Positions 1 to 5,480 of a stretch of 6,227 nucleotides of DNA are shown one piece after another. How positions within the stretch are numbered: the stretch's first letter is position 1; the number at the start of each line of letters is the position of its first letter. Source of the DNA: Adhaeribacter sp. (GTDB lineage: Bacteria > Bacteroidota > Bacteroidia > Cytophagales > Hymenobacteraceae). The stretch covers positions 1 to 6,227 of the forward strand of contig JAQBNV010000046.1 in assembly GCA_028288395.1 (NCBI GenBank), in the 5' to 3' direction. Both the position numbers and the translations under genes were made by a program. The notes under the pieces are model-generated. The model did not search any database. It worked only from the letters and a program-made list of their open reading frames with translations, and was not told where the DNA came from.

Positions 1-589
1 TTCCTGCGGTTGTACCACCCCCGAGTGGACCACTACCCCGGTTTTACCTGGTAAGTCCGGCTTCATAAAAGCTTCTTACAATGCCGCGGCTATGGGTGTT
101 TTTAACAAAAGCATCACTATTACTTCAAACGCAACTAACGGAACCCAGGTTCTATACATCAAAGGTACGGTAGTAGATAAGGCCGAGTTGAAAGCTGCTG
201 CTACCCCAGCCCAAAAGGCGCAATCGCCCCGGATAACATTAAACAAAGCTGCTTATAACTTTGGCAAACTTGAAAGCGGCCAAAAAGCGGTGGTCAAATT
301 CACGCTCAAGAATACCGGTAAGCAAGACCTTACCATTTCAGGAATTCAGTCGGCTTGCAACTGTGTTTCTTACAAATCTTTAACGCCAAAAATAAAACCA
401 GGAAGTGAAGGAATTTTGGAACTAACTTATACACCCCGTGTGTTAGGAGAGCAAACAGAAGCAGTTAAAATCGCTTCCAACGACCTGGTTTCGCCGGAAT
501 TAACTCTTAATTTACAAGCCAAGGTGGTGCAGAGTTTATCTGCTCAAAGTGTATTAAAGGAGAACAGCAACGCTGTTCCATTTAAATAA
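1..589 (+). CDS. DUF1573 domain-containing protein, 5' end missing
   Basis: The reading frame is open from base 2 to the TAA at 587-589, so the gene enters from the left edge; 195 residues are visible and the real start lies outside. The ATG at 92 is internal: the 30 codons before it are in frame and carry family sequence. Two DUF1573 (Ig-like, ASPM/SPD-2/Hydin-type) repeats can be seen. The first is cut and begins at its SCGCTTPEW motif (residues 1-9), followed by a PGKSG turn and a GVFNKSITITSN strand. The second spans about residues 78-175 and includes YNFGKLESGQ, FTLKNTG, an ACNC motif (Cys119 and Cys121) and IKPGSEG. A short tail follows. Members are usually exported in Bacteroidota; the signal peptide would be in the missing part. 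The molecular role of the family is not established. A strong terminator follows at once, so this gene ends its transcription unit. Confidence 0.9.
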   Translation, partial: SCGCTTPEWTTTPVLPGKSGFIKASYNAAAMGVFNKSITITSNATNGTQVLYIKGTVVDKAELKAAATPAQKAQSPRITLNKAAYNFGKLESGQKAVVKFTLKNTGKQDLTISGIQSACNCVSYKSLTPKIKPGSEGILELTYTPRVLGEQTEAVKIASNDLVSPELTLNLQAKVVQSLSAQSVLKENSNAVPFK

Positions 590-616
590 TTTTTTCATAG
601 TTTTATTTTGACTAAT

Positions 617-644
617 GGCAGTGGTACAATCACTGCCTTTTTTT
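617..644 (+). terminator. Rho-independent terminator after the DUF1573 gene
   Basis: A perfect 7-bp stem, GGCAGTG (617-623) and CACTGCC (631-637), encloses a 7-base loop and is followed directly by seven T residues (638-644). The flanking A614-A615 can also pair with T639-T640. It lies 27 bases after the DUF1573 stop codon and is the clearest terminator in the window. It separates that gene from ald. Confidence 0.9.
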
Positions 645-989
645 ATTATTAATCTTTTTTACTTTTCGAGTCAAATAATCTCCGCTTTATCTAACCATTT
701 TACCGGTAATAATATATTTCAGTTTACTTTTTCAGCTCCTAGTATCCTGCTTTCTCTTTTTAATATTTCCCCTGCCTTCAATATCTGCTATTTAAATTAA
801 ATATTTAATACCATTCATCTTCTCAATGGCTATTTTATCTTCCGGTCCTCCGATCAGCTAAAACCAATTTTCAATACTCCCTGAAACGTCAAAATCCTTA
901 TTCTTCCGGGAATCGAATCTTATAATCTTTGCATTATTTCCGTTGCTTTTATGACTAACCATTAACCTATTTAATTTCGTAAGGAGTTG
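645..989. other. AT-rich non-coding spacer upstream of ald
   Basis: About 345 bases with no supportable gene. The plus strand is T/C-rich, especially 640-790. The only long open frame, 615-800, starts inside the terminator stem and encodes a low-complexity Phe/Ser/Leu-rich peptide with no recognisable motif. The small symmetrical sequences present are a 10-bp palindrome TTACCGGTAA (700-709), a 12-bp AT palindrome TTAAATATTTAA (797-808) and a weak CCATT/AATGG pair (811-829). None is followed by a T-tract or looks like a known RNA. It may be the upstream regulatory region of ald, or decayed sequence. Confidence 0.6.
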
Positions 990-997
990 TATATTTG
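990..997 (+). promoter_or_regulatory. Candidate Bacteroidota -7 promoter element of ald
   Basis: TATATTTG matches all fixed positions of the Bacteroidota sigma-ABfr -7 consensus TAnnTTTG. Transcription would start near 1004, giving a leader of about 20 bases before the ald ATG at 1023. No good TTG-type -33 element is visible near 968-972, so the call rests on the -7 box, its position and the terminator-bounded spacer upstream. An AAGGAG at 981-986 would lie upstream of this transcript and could not act as its ribosome binding site. Confidence 0.45.
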
Positions 998-1022
998 TGA
1001 TATATTTTAACTTTATATCTTA

Positions 1023-2147
1023 ATGATAATAGGACTTCCTAAAGAAATTAAAAATAATGAAAATCGGGTGGCGATAACGCCCGGAGGCGCTGCGGCATTG
1101 CAAAAGGCGGGGCATACTTTATATGTGCAGGCTTCCGCTGGTGCAGGCAGTGGCTTTAAAGATGCCGATTACGAACAAGTGGGGGCAATTATATTAGCAA
1201 CTATTGAAGAAGTTTATACGGTTGCCGAAATGATTGTAAAAGTGAAAGAACCAATCGCAGCCGAGTATCCCCTGATCAAAGAAAATCAATTAATTTTTAC
1301 TTATTTCCATTTTGCCTCTTCCGAAGCGTTAACCAGGGCCATGATCGCGCGCAAAGCCATTTGCCTAGCTTACGAAACCGTGGAGAAAAGCGACCGATCC
1401 TTGCCCTTGCTTATTCCCATGTCGGAAGTTGCCGGACGCATGGCACCCCAAGAAGGAGCCAAATACCTGGAAAAACCAATGCAGGGTCGGGGCATTCTGT
1501 TGGGCGGTGTACCCGGCGTAAAACCCGCGAATGTATTGGTACTCGGCGGTGGCGTGGTAGGCACCCAAGCCGCACGTATTGCCGCCGGCTTGGGTGCCTC
1601 CGTAACCATAATGGATATAAACCTGACCCGGCTCCGGGAACTGGACGATTTCATGCCCGCCAATGTGGTAACCCAAATGTCAAGTGAATATAATATTCGC
1701 GAGGCCATTAAATCGGCCGATTTAATAATAGGAGCAGTTTTAATTCCGGGAGCCAAAGCGCCACACCTGATAACCCGCGACATGCTAAAAGAAATGAAAC
1801 CCGGTACCGTTTTGGTAGATGTAGCCATCGATCAGGGTGGTTGCATTGAAACCTGTCGGCCTACTACCCACGAAAATCCTACCTTTGTAATCGACGAGAT
1901 AGTCCATTATTGCGTTGCTAACATGCCCGGTGCCGTTCCCTATACCTCTACGCTGGCCCTCACCAATGCGACCTTGCCTTATGTAGTGCAGTTGGCCAAT
2001 AAAGGCTGGAAAGAAGCCTGCCGGGTTAATAATGACCTGAAACAAGGATTGAATGTGGTGCAAGGCGCTGTAGTTTATAAAGGTGTGGCCGAAGCCTGGA
2101 ACCTGGCGCTAATCGATGTAAATACGGTACTGGCCGTTGCCTCCTAA
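1023..2147 (+). CDS. ald: Alanine dehydrogenase
   Basis: Catalyses the reversible NAD-dependent oxidative deamination of L-alanine to pyruvate and ammonia in the cytoplasm (EC 1.4.1.1), linking alanine use or synthesis to central carbon and nitrogen metabolism. The 374 residues match the usual family length of about 370, and the N-terminus MIIGLPKEIKNNENRVAITP is the canonical start. Residues expected from the Mycobacterium tuberculosis enzyme are present: Arg15, Lys75 in VKVKEP, His96 in YFHFAS, the dinucleotide-binding GGGVVG at 175-180, Asp199 at the end of the following strand (suits NAD rather than NADP), and catalytic Asp271 in AIDQGG. The conserved CVANMPGAVP and TNATLPYV stretches are intact. 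The related transhydrogenase alpha subunit is unlikely because length and active-site context fit Ald throughout. It appears monocistronic, with a terminator upstream and a 97-base gap downstream. No Shine-Dalgarno sequence lies at normal distance. Confidence 0.97.
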   Translation: MIIGLPKEIKNNENRVAITPGGAAALQKAGHTLYVQASAGAGSGFKDADYEQVGAIILATIEEVYTVAEMIVKVKEPIAAEYPLIKENQLIFTYFHFASSEALTRAMIARKAICLAYETVEKSDRSLPLLIPMSEVAGRMAPQEGAKYLEKPMQGRGILLGGVPGVKPANVLVLGGGVVGTQAARIAAGLGASVTIMDINLTRLRELDDFMPANVVTQMSSEYNIREAIKSADLIIGAVLIPGAKAPHLITRDMLKEMKPGTVLVDVAIDQGGCIETCRPTTHENPTFVIDEIVHYCVANMPGAVPYTSTLALTNATLPYVVQLANKGWKEACRVNNDLKQGLNVVQGAVVYKGVAEAWNLALIDVNTVLAVAS

Positions 2148-2213
2148 AACATTTAAGCCCTTTGGTGCCAGCCTTTTTCGATGATAAAAAAGGTATTCAC
2201 GCATTTACCCCCC

Positions 2214-2221
2214 TAACTTTA
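2214..2221 (+). promoter_or_regulatory. Weak candidate -7 element for the LTA-synthase-like gene
   Basis: TAACTTTA matches TAnnTTTG except for the last base and lies 23 bases before the ATG at 2245, similar to the layout upstream of ald. No convincing -33 element is visible. A 97-base gap separates ald from this gene, so read-through from ald is also possible. Confidence 0.25.
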
Positions 2222-2244
2222 TTTTACTACCGGATACAGTTTTC

Positions 2245-4164
2245 ATGTTCCATTATTCTTTAAAAATAACTATCCAAAGACTAAGCATTCTCCTGCTTTT
2301 TTACTTTGGACTTCGTTTGGCTTTCTATGTTTTCAACCGCGATACATTTGATGCGGCTCCCGCAGAGCAGGTAATATTTTCCTTTTTGCACGGCTTACGG
2401 TTCGATTTAGCGACCTTGCTGACACTCAACCTGCCTTTTATCATTTTCTCGGTTTTACCCAATACGACATTACTCGAACGAAAATATTATCAACGGAGCC
2501 TGCAAATTTATTTTGTGGGGGTAAACACCATTTTCTTTTTCGTAAACCTAATCGATATTGAATATTTCAAATTTATTGGCCGGCGTACCAGCAACGAATT
2601 ATTTAGCATTACTCAGGATCTAAAGGAGCAAGCCAGTCATTTAATTATCGATTATTGGTATTTCTTTTTTATTACTTTTTTATTGGGCTTGCTTTTGTGG
2701 CTGCTTTACAAACCTTATCGGCCAAAAAAAGCCGCAACGTACCCCAACTGGGATATTCTGCGGATATTAGGCCTAGTGGTTTTTACTATATTTTGTATTC
2801 TCGGTATCCGGGGTGGTATCCAATACAAGCCATTGCGTGTCAGTCATGCCTTTATCCAGGAGCCGGCGGTGCTGGGTAACCTGGCCCTGAACAGTTCATT
2901 TACCTTTATCCGGAGCCTGAATAATATTTCGCTCGAACGGACCAATTATTTTGAAGACCAGGCGGCCGCGGCCCGGTACTTGCAATTTAATCCTAATAAA
3001 TATTTAAAGGCTTCCCCACCCGCGCAACCGATAAATGTAGTTATCATAATATTGGAAAGCTTTGCCTCCGAGTACATTGGCCACGAAAATAATGGCCGGG
3101 GTTTTACCCCTTTCTTTGATTCACTCGCTTCCCAGGGTACTTTTTTCCGGCATAATTATGCCAATGGCAAACGTTCCATCCTGGCATTACCCGCAATTTT
3201 AGCGGGGTTGCCCGGGCTCATGAACGACCCTTACATTTCTTCCGTTTATGAATCAAGCCAATTATTTGGCTTAGGTTCTATTCTGAACCCTGCTGGTTAT
3301 ACGACTTCCTTTTTTCACGGGGCCGCTAATGGTACCATGGGTTTCAATGCCTTTACCAAATCAATTGGCATTAGCCATTATTACGGATTAGACGAATACC
3401 CCCAGGCGCAAAAGGAAAGAGATTTTGATGGCTTGTGGGGCATTGTAGACGAGCCTTACCTGCAATATGTAGCCGGAGAATTATCGAAGCAAAAGCCTCC
3501 TTTTGCTGCTACGGTTTTTACGCTTAGTTCCCACGACCCGTATTTCGTGCCGGAAAAGTACCAGGGAAAATTCCCGAAAGGGAACCTGCCGATCCACGAA
3601 ACCATTAGCTACGCCGATTACGCTTTGCGGCAGTTTTTTAAAACGGCTGCGCGACAGCCCTGGTACGCCAACACCTTGTTTGTATTAACCGGCGATCATA
3701 CCCAGAAAACAAAGGTGAAAGGCTATAAAAATGATGTAGGTATGCACAAAGTGCCCCTGCTCTTCTTCCATCCAAGCCAAAAATTCCCGGCTTACAATAC
3801 CGGAAAGTTAAGCCAGCACGCCGATATATTACCAACCTTGGTTGATTATCTGCAAGTTCCGACAAACAAATTATTGCCCTTCGGCCACTCTCTCCTGGAT
3901 TCAGCCGCTGATGGCAAAGTTTTATATTATTTAGAAGGAGAAGCCACGCTGCTGCACCAGGATTATATAACGAAAATATTGCCAGACAACAGAATCAAAT
4001 TTTATCAATACCAGCTCCACGGATTAAAACCGGTCAAAAATATTCCGGCTAACGTTAAGGAAAAATACAGCACCGAACTAAAGGCCTACCTCCAATATTT
4101 TAACAATGGCTTAATTGATAATAATTTGTATTACTGGCTACCTTCCAAATTACCGGCTAAGTAA
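2245..4164 (+). CDS. LTA synthase family / sulfatase-fold membrane transferase
   Basis: A 639-residue inner-membrane enzyme with a periplasmic alkaline-phosphatase-superfamily domain, related to LtaS, OpgB/MdoB and phosphoethanolamine transferases. About five membrane helices are visible near residues 11-31, 55-73, 88-103, 134-155 and 170-190. The linker carries the subfamily signature IDIEYFKF...RRTSNELF (103-120). The catalytic domain runs from about 262. Metal and active-site residues that can be placed by family alignment are Glu271 (IILES), the presumed nucleophile Ser311 in NGKRSILALPAI (where LtaS has Thr300), His358 in FFHG, His430 in SSHDPY, and Asp484-His485 in LTGDHT. LtaS-type enzymes move glycerol-phosphate from phosphatidylglycerol. 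Bacteroidota are not known to make lipoteichoic acid, so the acceptor here is unknown; a glycan, lipid A or other envelope polymer is possible. ATG 2245 is chosen because it precedes the first helix directly. Confidence 0.9.
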   Translation: MFHYSLKITIQRLSILLLFYFGLRLAFYVFNRDTFDAAPAEQVIFSFLHGLRFDLATLLTLNLPFIIFSVLPNTTLLERKYYQRSLQIYFVGVNTIFFFVNLIDIEYFKFIGRRTSNELFSITQDLKEQASHLIIDYWYFFFITFLLGLLLWLLYKPYRPKKAATYPNWDILRILGLVVFTIFCILGIRGGIQYKPLRVSHAFIQEPAVLGNLALNSSFTFIRSLNNISLERTNYFEDQAAAARYLQFNPNKYLKASPPAQPINVVIIILESFASEYIGHENNGRGFTPFFDSLASQGTFFRHNYANGKRSILALPAILAGLPGLMNDPYISSVYESSQLFGLGSILNPAGYTTSFFHGAANGTMGFNAFTKSIGISHYYGLDEYPQAQKERDFDGLWGIVDEPYLQYVAGELSKQKPPFAATVFTLSSHDPYFVPEKYQGKFPKGNLPIHETISYADYALRQFFKTAARQPWYANTLFVLTGDHTQKTKVKGYKNDVGMHKVPLLFFHPSQKFPAYNTGKLSQHADILPTLVDYLQVPTNKLLPFGHSLLDSAADGKVLYYLEGEATLLHQDYITKILPDNRIKFYQYQLHGLKPVKNIPANVKEKYSTELKAYLQYFNNGLIDNNLYYWLPSKLPAK

Positions 4165-4177
4165 GCGTTATTTTAGG

Positions 4178-4633
4178 TTAATCTGAAATATCGGGAAAAG
4201 ATGGGATCTGTTGCAGGGCTTTGTATTGTGCATTTGCAAAATCTACTTCCCAGCAATAGTGCAGCAGCCCATTGGTTAACACCACGTACCGGGCCTTAAT
4301 ATTTTGATTGTACACGCTGGCTTGCTTAATGGTGGCGGCGGTAATAGGCACCTGCGCTGCTTTACACTCCACCAACATAACTGGCCGGCCGTGGGTGCCG
4401 TACACGCATAAATCTGTTCTTTTAGCTAATTGGTTATAAGTAGTGCCGCGTTCTATTGCCAACAGGCTTTTCGGGTACTGGAGGTAAGTAACCAGGTAAT
4501 GAATAAAATGCTGGCGCACCCATTCTTCGGGGGTTAAGGCCACGTATTTCCGACGGATGCCATCAAATATCAGGCTCCTTTCGGGAGAATGTTTAAGTTT
4601 GTAATCAAAAGCGGGTAAGTTAAGCTGCTGCAT
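4178..4633 (-). CDS. Stand-alone HsdR N-terminal-like PD-(D/E)xK domain protein
   Basis: 151 residues resembling the type I restriction enzyme R-subunit N-terminal domain (HSDR_N_2 type), found as a small single-domain protein in many Bacteroidota. A helical part (about 1-58), including the EEWVRQHFIHYLV region typical of these proteins, precedes the nuclease core. The core shows Glu61 (AIERG), Asp74 (RTDLCVYG) and Glu89-Cys-Lys91 (VECKA), giving an intact D-x14-E-x-K catalytic set, then Gln104-x3-Tyr108 (QASVY), which matches the QxxxY motif of HsdR nuclease domains. A strand YVVLTNGLLHYCW follows. No helicase domain and no hsdM or hsdS lies nearby, so it is not a working type I system here. 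DNA cleavage or binding is inferred from the fold; the cellular role is unknown. It is convergent with the upstream membrane enzyme (13 bp between stops) and divergent from AMP nucleosidase. Confidence 0.85.
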   Translation of the reverse strand: MQQLNLPAFDYKLKHSPERSLIFDGIRRKYVALTPEEWVRQHFIHYLVTYLQYPKSLLAIERGTTYNQLAKRTDLCVYGTHGRPVMLVECKAAQVPITAATIKQASVYNQNIKARYVVLTNGLLHYCWEVDFANAQYKALQQIPSFPDISD

Positions 4634-4706
4634 GTTTAAATTTAAATAAAATTAATTTAAACACCGGCGGCAACCAACTATTGGCTGTTTATTAAAGGAA
4701 TTAATT
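4634..4706. promoter_or_regulatory. Divergent promoter region with a 9-bp inverted repeat
   Basis: This 73-base spacer must hold the 5' signals of both the minus-strand HsdR-N-like gene (start at 4633) and the AMP nucleosidase gene (start at 4707). It contains a perfect inverted repeat, GTTTAAATT (4634-4642) and AATTTAAAC (4654-4662), with an 11-base AT spacer; the left arm abuts the minus-strand start codon. TAAATTTA and TAATTTTA on the minus strand each match seven of eight positions of TAnnTTTG-like boxes, but such matches are easy in AT-rich DNA. An operator role for the repeat is inference. Confidence 0.4.
4694..4699 (+). promoter_or_regulatory. Possible ribosome binding site of AMP nucleosidase
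   Basis: AAAGGA ends 7 bases before the ATG at 4707, a normal Shine-Dalgarno spacing. It is one of few such sites in this window, where most starts lack one, and it supports the chosen start codon. Confidence 0.45.
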
Positions 4707-5480
4707 ATGAAATCGAAAGAGGATATTGTTAAAAACTGGCTGCCTCGCTATACCGGAACTCCCCTAAATGAATTTGGGGAATATATTTTGTTAACCAATT
4801 TTATCAACTACGTTATCTCATTCTCAGAACGTTATAACGTTCCGATTAAAGGAATGGATAAACCCATGCAAACGGCCACCGCCGAAAATATCACCATCAT
4901 TAACTTTGGTATGGGCAGCGCCATGGCCGCAACGGTCATGGATTTATTATCGGCCATAAAGCCCAAAGCCGCTTTGTTTTTGGGTAAGTGCGGAGGCATT
5001 AAAGATAAAGTTAAAGTCGGCGATATTATTTTGCCCATCGCGGCTATCCGGGGCGAAGGAACCTCCGACGATTACCTTCCGCCCGAAATTCCGGCATTGC
5101 CTTCGTTCCGGCTGCAACGGGCAGTGTCCTCGATAATAAAAAAATACCAGATGGATTACTGGACTGGCACGGTTTATACCACCAATCGCCGCGTATGGGA
5201 GCACGACAATGAATTTAAAGCCTATTTACGAAAGGTGCGGGTAATGGCTGTAGATATGGAAACCGCTACCATTTTTGTTGTCGGGTTTATTAATGATATT
5301 CCGCACGGCGCTTTGCTGCTCGTTTCGGATAGCCCCATGACGCCCGACGGCGTGAAAACCGCCGAAAGTGATTTGAAAGTAACTACCAATTTCGTGGATA
5401 AACATTTAAATATTGGCATTGATTCGATGATTGAGTTGCGCGATTCCGGCGAGTCGGTTAAGCACCTGCGGTATGAGTAA
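4707..5480 (+). CDS. amn: AMP nucleosidase (short Bacteroidota form)
   Basis: Cytosolic enzyme expected to hydrolyse AMP to adenine and ribose 5-phosphate (EC 3.2.2.4), a route for purine salvage and adenylate pool control. The 257 residues correspond to the phosphorylase-like (PNP/UDP family) domain; the N-terminal domain of the roughly 480-residue E. coli Amn is absent, as is normal for the AMN-like proteins of Bacteroidota. Visible motifs are INFGMGSAMAATVMDLL (65-81, phosphate/ribose loop), LGKCGGIKDKVKVGDIILP (92-110), AVDMETATIF (181-190, the ribose-contacting Met184-Glu185) and LLVSDSPM (204-211, with Asp208 as the probable base-contacting acid). Substrate choice within this superfamily cannot be proved by sequence alone; another nucleoside hydrolase or phosphorylase is the main alternative. 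It is the first gene of a pair, its last 8 bases overlapping the amidohydrolase start. Confidence 0.88.
   Translation: MKSKEDIVKNWLPRYTGTPLNEFGEYILLTNFINYVISFSERYNVPIKGMDKPMQTATAENITIINFGMGSAMAATVMDLLSAIKPKAALFLGKCGGIKDKVKVGDIILPIAAIRGEGTSDDYLPPEIPALPSFRLQRAVSSIIKKYQMDYWTGTVYTTNRRVWEHDNEFKAYLRKVRVMAVDMETATIFVVGFINDIPHGALLLVSDSPMTPDGVKTAESDLKVTTNFVDKHLNIGIDSMIELRDSGESVKHLRYE

Noticed and set aside
92..589. Taking ATG 92 as the true start of the DUF1573 protein
   Set aside because: The 30 in-frame codons before it encode the conserved SCGCT and PGKSG parts of the same domain, so this Met is internal and the gene is cut by the window edge.
615..800. 61-codon open frame after the DUF1573 gene
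   Set aside because: Its ATG lies just before and reads through the terminator stem, the peptide is Phe/Ser/Leu-rich low complexity, and no motif is recognisable.
811..829. CCATT/AATGG hairpin in the ald upstream spacer
   Set aside because: Only 5 bp with a 9-base loop and no T-run; expected by chance in such a spacer.
1361..2063. Open frames on both strands inside ald
   Set aside because: They overlap a complete gene with intact catalytic residues and show no family sequence; they are shadow frames.
2172..2193. CCTTTTT/AAAAAGG inverted repeat after ald as a terminator
   Set aside because: The stem is almost all A/T and is not followed by a T-tract; too weak to call on either strand.
4178..4633. 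Reading the HsdR-N-like gene as part of a restriction-modification or defence island
   Set aside because: No methylase, specificity subunit, helicase, integrase or other defence gene is present in the window; flanking genes are metabolic or envelope genes.
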